Translations under genes and position numbers: made by a program
Part shown: piece after piece, positions 1 through 13,800 of the stretch
Position numbering within the stretch: the stretch's first letter is position 1
How the letters are laid out: each line of letters begins with the position of its first letter
NCBI GenBank assembly: GCA_002633005.1
Contig: NMRA01000123.1
Span: 464,364 to 528,363, forward strand
DNA length: 64,000 bases
Direction of reading: 5' to 3'
Source: Phoronis australis
Lineage: Eukaryota > Phoronida > Phoronidae
Notes under the pieces: generated by a model
The model's input: the letters and a program-made list of their open reading frames with translations, nothing else
Told to the model about the DNA's origin: nothing
Databases searched by the model: none

Positions 1-282
1 CCGTTTTTGCAGTTTAATTAGTAGCGCAATTATGTGCTTATAAACATTGAGCACTACAAAAATGGAAACTTATTTGTTAGCGACTTGTTTTGGCGATTGC
101 GAAATTAGCTGCCCTGACAGTCGTGCGATCTTTTGGCACGCACTGGCACGCGAAGTTAGGGAATGACGTTAGAAAACGACGTCCATTAGGTTATGTGGAT
201 TTGAATGTCGGCAACGGACCAGGCAAGTGTCGTTTGAAAGTTTTTACAAAACTTTGCGCAGGGTTTGTTAGCTTGATTCTGC
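1..282. other. Left edge of window
   Basis: A short plus-strand open frame (90-296) has no family resemblance. Nothing recognised. Confidence 0.4.
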
Positions 283-3200
283 GAGAGGGTCCCTAAGGTA
301 CAAAAACATCATGCTTCACTTATTAATAAACTAGTACCCACGAGTCAATATACCACCTGGCCTACAACAAATTGCAGCAAAATGTGTTACAGACGTTTCA
401 TGCCTAACTGGAAATAATTGTACCCATTAACAGAAAAGGTCTACAAAAATATGACCACAGGAAATGGGTTGAAACTGGTTCATTTCCAAGATGGTCGCCA
501 CGACTTTTCGAAACAGCTAAAAACAGATATAACTTCTTCAATAATTGTGATAGAGACATAATTTTGGTTCTAGTCTACGGTTTCAAGAGCTGAGCAATCA
601 CTGGTGTGGGTAAAATTCAGATATAATCAGTATTTGATTTGAAATTCAAGAATAAAAAACCACCTTTATCCATATACCGGGTGGCCAAGAAAAAACGTTA
701 ACCTTTTTTGAAGAAAATTAATTGAAGTTGAACGAAATGTAGCACATTTGCGTATCGAACTATTTTCAGTACACGATAAAAGTTTACAATTGTACACTGT
801 ATTTTCGCTCCAGGATAGGAAAGATATTTGTGTAACTCAAAAAATCCATGCCAAATTAGTCTACATATTTATACAATGTGCCATCATCGAGGATGGTGAC
901 ACATCTCAATCAAAAACTCAGGTGTATGTTTTCAAGGGTTGTGTCATACAAACATTTTGTCAGTTAGGTGCTACATTTTGCAAAGTGAAGACGGTGTTGA
1001 GGAAGAGTTAATTGGGGTTAATGGCAACATGTTTTAACAAAGTCTTGACAGCGCTCTAATGGATTACAGCGTTTGGAATGCGTTGGCAGAGAATGTGTAC
1101 CAAGGTTTTGCAGACGGTATTATACTCAATAACATAAACTTGCAAAAGTTCTTCTTTACACTATCTGTCACTATCAAATGAACTGACCACCAGGTGCCAC
1201 TAAACTATTCATTCCTCAACATGACGTATGAGCGTATAGGCTACATCTCATCCATGAATGTTATGTTACTTACACATACTGTCTCAGTTCAATCCTCATC
1301 GCTGTCTTCAACTTCCTTATGGACTTGGTTTAGCAGACTGCTACATTCTCTCGCTCGGAGCAATCCACATGCAGATGTACATCCAAGCCCATTGTTTCTG
1401 CAACTGCAAGTGCCGTGCTTCATTCTCTGGTGCCGTTGTACTGTACCATCTTCAGGAGAGTGTCTGGTGCAGCATTCATGGCAGTCAGATGGGTACGAAT
1501 CAATTGTCTTCACGCCTCCGACCCCAGTCTAGAGGATCGAGGTCATTTGCCATCCCCATCCAAACCATGACCTGGTAAACCTGGTGGATTCTTCCGTTGG
1601 TGGAAAACATTCGGGAATAAAGACAGACTTAACAGCAGCAACTCTCTTGGTGAACATAATGTAATGCATGGCTGCCAGAGAAATGGTACTTGCCCCATCA
1701 AATATGACCTTTGCTTGGCTGCCAAGCTTCTCTATCTCAGCGCCGCTCACACCTGTCGCGGTGAATGTGTTTGTGTACGACTGGATGACTTGGTCATCTT
1801 TCACGAGCTTCTTGTTCTAAATTCCTTCCGACGCCATACATACAAGACGTTGAATGGCATCCTGTGGAAAAGTGCAGAAATTGTAGCTGGGTACATAACT
1901 TGATTCTGAACACACTGTACATTCAGTCTATGCCACATACTTTCATCATGCTTCTCGAATGGTTGTCTGATCTGAAAATTAGTGGTTTCCTGTCAGCCAT
2001 ACAGTAATGGAGCAGAATCATCGAACAGGTCAGTGCCCTCGCAGATTAGGGGTGGAATGCATAATTGTACTGTTTTCTGATGTGTTTGCAAAACACCCCC
2101 ATCAACTTCTACTTCTGCCTTAACGACTGTGCATCCCACTTTCTGCATCTGGTCACTTATTAAGACGATCAGCTTTTGTTTGTTACTGCCGAATTATAGG
2201 AATTCACTTGTCTGTCCGTCAAATTCGGTTTCTCCGGTGAAGTTCACAGTCCGATAGCTGTTGGACTGTTTGTGTCTCTGCACCATAGCAATCAAATACA
2301 ACATTGATTGCCTAATAGTGCTTTGCTGTGAAGTTAGCATACGCTTCGCATTTTTTTCCCTGCGTATCTCCCTTCTTCCATTTGAGCTTGTGCGGCAAGG
2401 ATGCCCATGAAGCAAATATCCTTCAATCTGGAGGTGTACTGAAGGTGTGGATTCTGGTGCTTCTTGGAAGAGTAGTCATAGACGGCTTGAACTAGCCGTC
2501 TTCATTATCAGTTTGTCCTGAAAAAGGGACGGTAGGTATGGATTGAGCTAAAAAATCATCACTTCTTCAAAAGACAAGTCACTCGACCGGGATACCACAT
2601 GAAGTCGCTAAAACAGCGAGTTAGGATCGATGGTTCTGTCAGGATTAACCAGGAAAGCAGCTGTGTTTCCCAGGGTCTAAGCTTTCTCTTTCCTCTTAAA
2701 CAAGGAAGAAAACACAAGTTTGTGTACCATTCTTTCATTTTTTGTTCATAACAGATTCATATTCATGGACATTGACGTTTGCGTTAGCGACAACACCATT
2801 GATGACATTGAGCAGCGTAGGATCTACGGAAAAGAGTGAAAATGTTGGCTTTATGCTTTTCTTGGCAAGGTTGCAGGCAACACTTGCTTCTTTGTTTTGT
2901 TCGCTTGTTGTGTACGTGAGGTCGTTCATTGAAATCCTTCAAGGCGATGTTCACCTCTGACGTAATGGGGGCCGACAATGTCCACAATGCTTACTGGGCC
3001 TCTGTCATCTTACTGCCATGAGTCGAGCCGCCTGCACGTTTTAGCGATCTCATCAGTGTTTGTACAATGTCTAAATCAAAGTTGAGGTCTAACCAAAACT
3101 GGTAGGGTCACTGAATCACATGGAAACCATTTTGGATCTTCGAATACACATCTGGATGTTTTCGCGCCAGATCAGCCATTTCGTACATGTATATGAAGAG

Positions 3201-4032
3201 GTAAGCGGACTTTAGGTAGTTGTGATGTCTAGCCTCGACAAATGTGGGCAAGGCATCACCAACAGCTTGCAAGCGATCATTCCAAGACCAGTGCGATCTG
3301 CCTTGATCATTGCCCAACAATAGAGAGCATCTTCTGTGCGAGGCCGTGAACCCTGTGATTGAGTACTCTCTGTGGGGCTCTTCAGTTTGATCTTGGCATT
3401 TTGCCCTGGGTTTCTAGTTTTCTTGAGTGTATTAATATAAAAGTCGCAAACAAATTCACACTAGGCCAATTTTGTGACTTTTATGACGTCAAAGCTTTGT
3501 ATTAAATATTTGACAGCTTCAATATAAATGCAATGTTCATAAAAATAATTCAGATTTCAGTCACATCTATATGTTTCAAGATCATTTAAATAAAGACCAG
3601 TAACATCTAATCTTGCTTTTGTTACAGGGGATAAGGTATTAAAGAATGGACAAATCAGGGAATTTTCTTTCTTAAAATTTAGCCGCCATCTTCAATTTCA
3701 GATCAAATACTGATAATATAGAAAATTTAACCACACCAATGAGTTGGTCACTCCTTAAAACCATAGACTAGAACTAACAATTATGTCTCCATCACAGTTA
3801 TTGAAGAAATTATCTGTTTTTAGTGATTTCGAAAACTCACGGCGGCCATCTTGGAAGTGGCCCGGTTTTAAACCATTATCGGTGGTCGGATTTCGGTAGA
3901 CTTTTTCTTACCAATAAGTATACCAAATAGGGCATACAATGTACACCCACTCTAAAACCTTTTATTGTAATTTGTTGTGGGTAGGGTGGGTATTGGTCAC
4001 AATTTTACTCGTCCATTACGTGGTCCTCTCGC
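283..4032. mobile_element. DNA-transposon-like element with about 380-bp inverted arms
   Basis: The stretch at about 283-665 is repeated in inverted orientation at about 3655-4032, with visible divergence (shared words include caacaaatt, ccaagatgg, tagtctatggt-like and caaatactga-like strings, and gcgagagg near the outer ends). Between the arms lie minus-strand coding remnants broken by stops. This looks like an old element with long terminal inverted repeats. I cannot name the superfamily or define a target duplication. Confidence 0.6.
1289..3320 (-). pseudogene. Decayed mobile-element protein inside the inverted arms
   Basis: Fragments in order on the minus strand match parts of a large uncharacterised protein family that is abundant in invertebrate genomes. 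They are a helical block (3108-3320, with WNDRLQAVGDALPTF and YLFIYMYEMADLARKHPDVY), a block at 1529-1804 ending with VFIPECFPPTEEST and GWGW, and a Cys-rich tail at 1289-1513 (GTCSCRNNGLGCTSACG). Many stops and frame changes separate them, so no protein can be made. The match is to remembered family patterns, not to a search. Confidence 0.5.
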
Positions 4033-4918
4033 CTCTGCAAATGGACCTTGACTGTGCGGTAGACGATGACGTGATGGTGCTTTGTAAATAAGAATCTTCA
4101 CACATACCACACTGCAATTCTCAAAGAATGACTGTAAAGTTTGCATCAGTTATTGTCATAAACCCATAAATGCAAGTAACCCAGATAACACAAGCAAATG
4201 TCCAGCGCTAACAATACCTCGTGTACATTTTCCGCCTTCGACAATATGCAGAACGCATGCATAACAAACTAATTTTCTTCCATTCACCAGAAGACCGTAC
4301 TGAACCGTTCTATTTGACATCTGTACCAGAGCCAAGGGTGAAAATAAGGATTTTCACACGAACGCACGAGGGCCACGATGGACGTTAAACATGTGATACA
4401 TATTCAGGGGATGCAATCGAACATTTATTAGACGCCTTGGAAAACTTATCGCCTAGATGAACGTTTAGCTGAGAGATTGAAACTTGCCACTCTAGAAAAG
4501 ACGCCACCAACAAGAATTGCTACTACCTGCAGTTCAGTGACGCAAGCAACTTAATGCAGACTAGTATGGTACTGTAGGTATTTTTTGCGAGGCAAATTTT
4601 TTTGCGGTGTATGATTTCTTGTGGGTATGGTGAGAAGAATACCTCTCCTGTGGTAAATTTATGCTCTGCTCTTCGTGTTTAAGGCTCTCATTAACTAAGC
4701 TCTCGTGGCTAGTGTAGCCAGAATTATTCAACATGAGAAGGTGTGATAAACACGAAATCTTTGGCCACCGGAGAGGATCAAAATGAGTGGAAATGCAATC
4801 GAAGGCACTTTGGAAACGATAAATTAAATGGGTTTCGGCCGAGGAATGATCACATTGTGGTGTGCAGGGGAGTATGACCTCGTTTGCCCTGGTTATTCCC
4901 CTGATATTGCCAACGTAC
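4033..4918. other. Intronic or downstream stretch after exon 20
   Basis: A 130-codon open frame at 4561-4953 on the minus strand overlaps exon 20 in another frame and reads like chance. Nothing recognised. Confidence 0.45.
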
Positions 4919-5137
4919 CTGGAGGTGCTCTGTTGTCGTACACAGTACAACACGAGTTGTCTACCAGCTCGTAGTCAACTCCCTCTGGCACCACGGTGCA
5001 GATTCTGCTCGCATAGTCAAACTGAGAGACAACACAATTCATCGTGAAGCACCTCTCATTACACTCAAAGTCTGATGACGTGCTGAAAGTTGTGGCGCCG
5101 GACGACTGGATAGCTTTGTTTGGAATTCTTCTTACAT
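4919..5137 (-). CDS. Exon 20: PAN/apple-like module 6 (last exon seen)
   Basis: A 219-bp exon, phase 1 at both ends, acceptor TCCTTCCTTTAAAG and donor CCTCCAG|GTACGT. It encodes 73 residues with C-x3-C-x4-C-x11-C-x15-CC, the shared SSGATTF start and CTVVPEGVDYELV. The donor shows the gene goes on, but no further module, membrane segment or stop was found in 1-4918, where a transposon occupies most of the space. The next exon is probably outside the window. Confidence 0.8.
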
Positions 5138-5713
5138 CTTTAAAGGAAGGAGAGTGCAAGTGCTAATGATGAAAATGTGCGCGCGATTGGAAATAAAAGG
5201 AATGCAGAATATTAGAGTATTTCGTGCAAGCATATACTGTTGTGCACGAACCGCCAACTCCATTTTTCTTCAATGGACGAAATCTGATCTAAGGCATAAG
5301 CCGTGATGTCATTTTTAACTATGCCAAAATATTTTTTCGTTTTATCAGACAGTAAAAAAATGTAAGACTTTCCCGTCACAATACACTAACCAGAAGCTGA
5401 GTTTGCTATGCAATAAAATATTGGAGTTGTGAATCTGTCGTCTATAATCTACACGTTTAATGCAAAGTGATCAGCGATTTTGTTTCCAGACGTTAATATT
5501 TCAATGCCCCTTGACCATACCATCTTATCAAATCTTCCTTACAATGAAAACGCATAGATCTCCGTCAAAGACAATTACAAAACTATAGCGCAGCCGGTTG
5601 TCTCACAACCTACATGTACGTGAACGGATTGGTGGGTTGTATTGCAGTTTTCAATTACCTATCATTATTGTTTTGTGATTAACAACAAGCCCCACCGGAA
5701 TTTCCCAAATCAC
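5138..5713 (-). other. Intron 19 (576 bp)
   Basis: No feature recognised. Confidence 0.55.
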
Positions 5714-5950
5714 CTGGAAGAGGCTCGTCCTCTTTTTCGTAGTATACACAGCAACCGTCCTCCCCGTCATCAATCGACTGGTAATCCACGCCAGGTGGCA
5801 CTATAGTACACTCCATCGTGGTTCTGTCCCACTGAGCTGCCTCGCATGGCCTCTCAGAACAAGCCTTGTAACACGCTTCTTCAGTTTCCGTTGTTAATGT
5901 TGTTGTCGCCCCAGAACTCAATATGCGCTGATTATTCTTCCTGGTCATAC
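5714..5950 (-). CDS. Exon 19: PAN/apple-like module 5
   Basis: A 237-bp exon, phase 1 at both ends, acceptor TCTCATCATGCAG and donor CTTCCAG|GTGATT. It encodes 79 residues with C-x3-C-x4-C-x11-C-x18-CC and motifs CEAAQWDRTTMEC and VPPGVDYQSIDDGE. It is most like modules 1, 2 and 6; SSGATT and GVDY are shared with module 6, which points to a recent duplication of this pair. Confidence 0.82.
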
Positions 5951-8884
5951 CTGCATGATGAGAACAAGTGGTGTTTTGCATTTAAATTTAAAACCGCTAG
6001 AGTGCGTTCCACCAGGGAAGTAATGTTTTTATTCACACTACTTACCGCTTAAAACTAAACTTGGTCTCAATTCATTCCTTACTAATTTGAGATTCAGTGA
6101 TTACTGGGTTTCCAAGAACTGATAAATTGCTATTTTTGAGACTCTTCTCAGCGTGACAAAGCCACCATTGACATTCCACAATTGCATAGGTTGACCTCCA
6201 ACAATAGCGAAATGTCAATTGTTTCAAAGGGGTCTTGAAATATATATTTCTCCAGTTTGGCTAAGGAAAACTTTGTGGAGAATTGCACAACGGCCAATGA
6301 AATAAACTGAATTAACGATGGAAGAATAGAGAACGTCTGATAAGGTCCTCCACACGAAGCAGACATTTTCGGCCTTTCGTACTCATTCTTCGCTTGTGAA
6401 CAGAAATCTTAAGTTTAGTCGGGCAGATTTCTCCGCACGTTTGTTCTAGCAAAACTTGAAACACGGACAAATTCTTCTTGAGCAGTTAATTAAAATATAT
6501 TTACTTTGCAAACCATATGCAGCTCAGAAAAATGGAGTGTTGAGGTCTTTGAATTTCGTGGATTCTTGTGCAGCTTGAGATAATGGGATGTTTTCCATAG
6601 TGCCACATAAAGTGCTACAGATGTAGGCCAGGCAATTGCAGCTGCACGCTCAAGACTCGACCCTGCCTTTAGCACGCCATGCTCCTCTTGCAGACNACTG
6701 GTTTGCTTGCGTGCGGACCAATATACGCCTAATTCACGCTGACAGGAAGCGCTCTCCAAAACTACATGTAGGCTCACTACTATAGCTCCCTTAATTGGCT
6801 AGTAGACATTGTTTTATTCTGCTGTGCCCGAACAGCGATAGAAAAATACGGACATTCATCTGTCTTATTTTAAAATTCCTAAAGACGTTGAGAATCGGAA
6901 GGGTTTGGCCGTTGCCATACGCAGCGACGAAGGAAATATTTCAGGGTACTTTTATAAATGTTTTCGGTAGTTTGATCACATTTTGTTGCATCTCTGTTGC
7001 CGACAGCATCATAGGAATGGCCCGTTTTCGGCCAGCCTGGCTGCGGTTTCATTACTTCGAGTTGAAACATAATGAATTTTTTTCCAAAAAGGACAGGGCC
7101 CGCCATCCCTTGATTTTGGAGCCGAATATCGGGCCTTTTCCCTCTCAAAATTAGAAAAAAACTTGCAAAATTCCCCCACAAGGTCTAAAAATTCCTTTAA
7201 AGTGATTGAAACGTTCCCCTCGAATTTCAAATCACTTGTAACCACGCAGGTGACAATTTGAAAGAGCATAAAATGCTACTTGAGGCAGATCCTGTCAGTG
7301 AGAGCTTGCAACAGGGTGGGAGCACTGTTGTCGCTGATGGGGAGGTAGAATTTCCCCATCACTTGGCGAAAAACTTCCCTGTCAGATGGCACAGGCATCT
7401 TTCCCCTTCGATAAACGAGGCCCCTGAATGAACGCGATGACTATGATTGCTCTACCCAGTTTATTGAAATTAAGCTCCAAAACGAGATGAGTTATATTTT
7501 AGGTTATGCTTTGGACAAACGAACCAGATGTTTTAATTTAAATAGGCCCAGATTGATATTTGAAAGCTGACACATTAAATAAATGTAAGAATTATAAGAG
7601 CCAAGACAGCAGAACTGATGGTCAAATATTATTTGCCTCAATTGGCAGCCTGGTTTTTATTTAAATAAAAAATAATTTTAATAGCAACAATCATTCTTGC
7701 AGATCAATATCAAATCAACTGTCGCGGTAGTGCCTACCTCACTACTAGAACTTAGGTTATGCTTAATATTAATATTCCTGATCAATAAATTAAATCAGAT
7801 ATGACTTGCACTAGACAGTAAAATGCAAAGAGCCGCCACTTTCATATCTTCAACTCGTAAAAAATACGAGCAGATTAACCTGCTTTGTGTATAAACCATT
7901 TTACAACAATTTACAAGAAGAACCAAACCCTGCATTCAGCATACATTTACATGTTTACCTGATCCGTAACACTGACGATCGCTGCAAGTTGATCATATTA
8001 TTTAATTTTCATGTTTCGAACGTAGTTTTCCGAAAAAACTTACCCTTTCGCCAGACAACTCTTTGGTGCATTGGCGTCCTCACTGTTGTATTTTCAACGT
8101 CTCCGTGGTTAATTATTGACACATTTTAAAGATTAATTTGACTAGAAAGACCAGCCATACAACTCACGGAATGTCAGCTTCCGCTTTGTTTATCACAATG
8201 ACCCTCGCTTTGGATTTTTATGTCTGCTTGAATAGCTCCTGACTTATTTCCTTACCTGTCTAATGCACAAAATGGGAACATCTGTATAAATATATGTATC
8301 TAATAATAAAATACCATTGGGAACACCTGTGTCCGTTACGGATAGTAAACCAATGCTGTCTTTGAAGAAGAGTATACCAGAGACAACACATCAAGCAGAC
8401 ATTCCAGGTTAATCCCACCTAAATGTATATAACAAAAAATTGACCCATCATGACCTGTCCACAGAATTTGGATGGGTTCACCTATTGAAAAAGGTACTCG
8501 TCTACGCATTACATGCATATGTGGGTCTAGGAAGGCCAATTCGTATTTAATGTAACTTTATATACCTACACATTAGCACATACCCGTTTAACTCACAATA
8601 TTCATTCTGCGTTATATAGAACTTTAGATTATAGATCTCCGAAGATGTGCTCCGAATTGGATTATAATTGGACTAACACTATCCTAGAAAACATGTTGCT
8701 TGGCGTTTTGAACACATTAGAGAAAAGAAGTTCTTCTCCAAACGCATTTCAAAACCATTTAAAATGTCACTAATCAGAAAAATGCAATGCTTACTATTTC
8801 CAATTATACATGTACATGTACATTGTTTTCACATATCATGACAGCAACTGATGGACTTAAATTTATGGCCGCTTGGAAAACTAC
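5951..8884 (-). other. Intron 18 (2.9 kb)
   Basis: Includes the ambiguous base at 6696. Open frames near 6.8-7.3 kb overlap on both strands and resemble nothing known. A possible 45-bp mini-exon next to a GTAAGTAG donor near 6038 was not accepted. Confidence 0.5.
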
Positions 8885-9103
8885 CTGGAACGTCTATATA
8901 CACTTCACAACAATCCCATATGCCTCCTGTCGGTACAATGTCTTCGCCGAAGTCTACAAGTGAGCACCTTCCATCAGTTGTATTGTACACGGCCGTTTTG
9001 CATGACCTAGCTTGACACATCTCTGCACATTCGTATCCCGATGACGTCATTATTGTCGTGTTTTTACTTGTGAACGCTGTGCTGGTCTCATTCCTGCGGA
9101 TGC
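8885..9103 (-). CDS. Exon 18: PAN/apple-like module 4
   Basis: A 219-bp exon, phase 1 at both ends, acceptor ACTATCTTCTAG and donor GTTCCAG|GTAGTT. It encodes 73 residues with C-x3-C-x4-C-x11-C-x17-CC and motifs YECAEMC, CSLVDFG and CCEVYIDVP. It has three N-glycosylation sites (NET, NTT, NTT), more than the other copies. Confidence 0.8.
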
Positions 9104-10597
9104 CTAGAAGATAGTCCTGTGACAAATTTCTACGCAAAGCTTAGGTTAACGTCAAGTCGTTGTATACTGATAAAAGTTTGCTTGCTACAGGTCTACCGTT
9201 CCTCAGATCCACGTTCAGAGCACGATGTAGGGGCTAATTTGGTTAACGACCCTATATTTCGACTGCGTTATTATATTCAACAGGAGTGAAATGTACGTGC
9301 AACTATAATCCGGTGTCGTGGCCCTCAACTGGATTGCCATACCTTAGCATACGCCTAACAAACTGTTTCGACTACTATATGATCTGTATTTTTCCAGTTC
9401 TTCATAATCACATGTTGGAACCGAGAATGTAACTTAACTAGTCTTGGTAGGGCAGGAAAACTGAGAGTTGGTGTCAACTCCTTGCACTGAACGTAAAATT
9501 TGCAAGCTTTCTGAACGCATTTAGAGGAATATGTTGTCCCCAAGCAAATTTTTCGCTTAGCACGTTGCACCTGCAGTAGACTAAATGAAATGCTGTAGTG
9601 GCGACTGCTGTACTAAACGTGCGAGACTTGGAAATGCTGGCTGTTACTACGAAATCGCTGCTGATCACGTCATAGACGCACTGATAATTCAGATAAATAG
9701 TACCCAAAATGGAAATATCCTTATATGAAGATAGCGACCTCATGTCTGATAAATGTAGATCCCTTAAGATTCCAGATACTGCCTGTAGCTGTTCATATAA
9801 CAATATCCACAGTCTTAAAGTAAAAGTTTCAAGTCCGTGCAGTCGCAGCACGGAAGCTAACGCTACATGTACATGTATTTCAATATACTGCGGACTGCAC
9901 CCTATGCGATCATAGCGAGTGTCCTGCATACGAGTCCACGTTCAAGAAATGGGACAACACCCATCACTGGCCACATGTTTGACAGAGCCTCAACCCAAAC
10001 AGTCCACCAGATATACCAAAACGTACAAGAAATATCTTGGTGTGTTGAGGACACTTGAGCCTACACTTATTGAGCAGTGATTGGCTTTCCTCACCACCCT
10101 TTCCAAACACCGTAACTCCGTTCAAGAGTCTATATTAAAATACAAGCGGTTATATGCATGTAACGGCTTGCATTTTCATAAACTCTTGAATGGAATTATG
10201 GCGTGCGGAACGGGTGTCCTGAAAGTGATCGAATCTGATACATGTACATTTGGACTACGAAAACGGAAACAAAGGTTGTCATCTGGGGTTTCAAGTAGCA
10301 GAAACTTAAAACACATCAGTCTCCTTGAATATGGTCAATCAAAGACAACTCCGCCATTATTTTGGGACTAAAAATGACATGTGAACAGAACAGAGAACAA
10401 TAATTTGGCGAAAGATAAAACATCCCATACATGCAAAACACATCGTCCTGTTGAGAAAGAGTTGAACGTTGCAGAGGGCAATCGTTAACGCAGAACGAGT
10501 TGAAGTAATCAAATTACGCATAAATAAGACAGAGCAATAAATTGTGACCGCACCAGAAGTGGCTATCGGCACCGAACGAATGCAAATGAACGCTAAC
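9104..10597 (-). other. Intron 17 (1.5 kb)
   Basis: Open frames in both directions (for example 9474-9929) overlap without family resemblance; no feature called. Confidence 0.5.
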
Positions 10598-10822
10598 CAG
10601 AAAACGGGTAGTTCGACTTCACGTAGGTGTCACAACATCCCGAGTCAGTGACGGTTTGCCCACGCTCGTCGAAAATACGACATTCGAGAGTCAAATGGTT
10701 TCGCTCCGCCATCCTGCATTGGCTGTTCTGAGCGCACGCTTCGGCGCACTCGTATGTAATGGGCAAGATCTTGCTCTGAATTGGCGTGCCAGAAACCTTC
10801 GTTTTACGCTTTCTTTCGACAC
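10598..10822 (-). CDS. Exon 17: PAN/apple-like module 3
   Basis: A 225-bp exon, phase 1 at both ends, acceptor TTATTTCTTCAG and donor TTTCTG|GTTAGC (a weaker donor). It encodes 75 residues with C-x3-C-x5-C-x11-C-x14-CC. It is the most divergent copy: the third spacing is one longer and the loop before CC is shortest. Its start is very basic (ERKRKTK). Confidence 0.76.
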
Positions 10823-13800
10823 CTGAAGAAATAATGAAAGGACAATAGAACATACCTATAGGCCATGAGGTTGACATAGCACTCCCATCGTGTCAGGTAG
10901 AAAATGCTAGATATAAGTGTATCGACAGGCCTTTGGTGCTTAAATAATCACCGCATTTTAAGCCACGCATGTATTATAAAAACATGTGTTCACGGCCTCC
11001 TATTAGAATATTTTTGAACAAGCGCTGTTCCGCAAACCAATCATCACAATACGGGATGTTAAGAAGGTGCAGAACTACTTCAATATTTCAGCATCAATTT
11101 GGGTTGTTGTGGGTGCATTTTCAAAGAGTAATTACATGTAATTCATGCATTCAGGTGAGTTATTACTTGCACAAACAGAACTATGCCTATTTCTAGGAGA
11201 TACAGAGGCAGTGGTGAGCAAATTATCTGCCATCAGTTGTTCTGAAGAACATATAATCCTACAGTCAAGTCTGGTCTACAAGTTTAGCGCCACACGACCA
11301 CGACACGTTTTAACAGAGAGTGTGCAAACGACGGAAGCTCAGCAGCTGCAAATGCAGCCAAATTTGACAGTGAGCAAGATAGTGAATGATGATCAGGTAA
11401 AACGTATACATGTACTGGGGGAAGTCTCAAACATGCCTCTTACCGTTAACATCCATTACAAACAATGTAAGAACCACTGAATATTTTTTAATTAAAGCCT
11501 AAGAATGTTTCTTACAGCTGAGACAATGGGCGGGGTAATACTTTCTGCAGGGAAATTACTTGACTTTGCACACTTTGTAAAAAATCTGCTTCCAATCCTG
11601 TGTGCACAATGTTGATCTTGTTTCATAAAAATGTGTACACTCAATTTAATAATCATCAACACAATTTCCATTCACTCCACACAGTCTTATTATTTTGTAA
11701 ACTTGTCATTAGCTGACACAGAACAAAATGATTGCTGAAATGATATGATAGAAGTTCTTGAACTTTGAAAGCTTTGGAATACGTTGTTACATGTACACCT
11801 GTGCTCGGGATCATGTAGCAATGTCTTTCAGTGTTCCTAATGGACAAATGCGCTTATACCGTACAGTGTGAAACACTCAAATAACAATTTTTGTTGACAA
11901 GCACGGTCTTCGACGTGCCTCAACTGAAGATTACACGCATCATCTCGTCAGACTGGTTGTACACAGTTATCCAGTTTCGTTGTAGGTACATGTAGATGGT
12001 TTTAGGGGTTTCAGTGTGACCGTATTTGTTGTCCACTCGACACCTACTGTCATTGCCAAGTTCTTGATAGGAAATTACACCCCGTAAACGCCGACGTACT
12101 GTCTCCAGTAACTAATTTCGGGCGCTCTTGGTGGTGGTGAGAAATTTTTTGGGATACAGCAAGTCGCAGTTGATATGAGCTGTTGGCGATGGTCATTTGC
12201 AATCAACAATCACAAAAGGAACTCAAGTACATGTAGATTTCCTAGCTTGTCACCACCTAATAGGATTTTTGCAACACTGATGGTTCTTTCTGTTCTTGTT
12301 TTAAGTTCATTACTTTATCAGGTTTTAGCTTTGATAAACAGCAAGATTAAACGGAGCTTTTCACATAGTGCTTCTGACTGAATACATATGTACATATTGA
12401 TTTCCCTTGAAATAATAACATTTTTCAGATGTTTTAAAAAAAACGCTAGTAGTGAGAGAAGAGTTTATAACGAAGATATATCGACAGGAAGACAAAACAC
12501 GCTAAGGTAAAAAAAAGATACAAATTCGCCAAATATTTAGGGAACTGAGTTTCATGTATCCGGGCCCTGGTGATCTAAAATTCTAAGCAACTGATTTAGG
12601 TATTCGTAGTAGAATATAATCCATACATTGCTCCCTAGGACACCGGTAGAGTTCATAGGCAGCGAGGATCACAGGCCAGCACTCACACGATGACATTTCT
12701 GTAGCTGCGTACACTTCTGCATTTGCAATTCTGTCCCACTGCGAGACCAATAGAAGAGGATTGTACCTCAGTATACGTTATTATGCAGCAATTTATGATT
12801 AAAAATTTGACGTATTTGAATTTGAAGGTAAGTTAATTTCATTGATCTTTCAATGAACAAAATTGACAATAAGTACGCAAACACTTTCTGTATCAAATAA
12901 CTAAACCATCACAAATGCTAAAACGAGTGCAGGAGATCTGATGACTTTACGTTGCATCAGACGTGCTTAGGCCTCTTGGCTGGACCCATTGCTCTACACA
13001 CCTCAGCTAAAGCACAAGAGTCCCGTTATGGGTCAACAGGTTCTCTCTCATGTAACAAAACGGACAGAATTTTCCATTTGTTGTCATGCACTATACTGTA
13101 TGACGTAGGCTTGTAATAGTGCAACTCACTAGGTTGCTACTTAGCCTCTAAAAAGATGGGCAAGGCTACCAGCTGTTTAGGGGTTTCAACGTCATTACCA
13201 CACTCCGAACCCGCTTGGCTGCCCGCGTGCCCAACAGTGATGCGTTTATAGTGGCCCGTCAAAATTTGGACGATGTTTCTTATGCCCAATCTATTAAGAT
13301 ACAGACGGTTTTCTGAACATTATGGAACTGACCACGTGGGGATAAATCTTCTTGGTTTCTCACCGATGCCCACTGAGCTGCTCACCGGGTTTGTACGAAG
13401 TTGCATATACTCATCCTATAGCAGTTGAAGGACATCAGGATAACAGGTTCAGGTATACAATGCAAAACGTCAATTAGCTCCTATCTTTGCGGGTCTGAAT
13501 TTTGTTGCCCTCGATTCCCACATGGGCCCTGACCCTATTTTTATTGACGACTCTTTCAATTGCAAGCTTGATTAGCTCATTACTGCAAGCACCAACACAA
13601 GAAGTGTGTGGACCTTGGCTTCACCAATGCTAGCAACAACATCGCTTTCGAAAATAGTTAAAATCTGCATTTAGATATTGTTTGGTATCTGGAAAATACA
13701 TGTATAAGTACATTGATCACATCAAAGAAGCCATGAAAAAATCTTCAAGAGGTGGTATATACACTGTAGGTTTTCAGAGGTTCAAGTGTTTGAAGGTCTA

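Noticed and set aside
6038-6090. Mini-exon of about 45 bp before a GTAAGTAG donor between PAN modules 4 and 5
   Set aside because: It is phase compatible but has no module content and a weak acceptor; too little to support it.
6490-7269. Cluster of overlapping open frames in intron 18
   Set aside because: Open on both strands and in several frames with no domain; the ambiguous base at 6696 lies in one of them.
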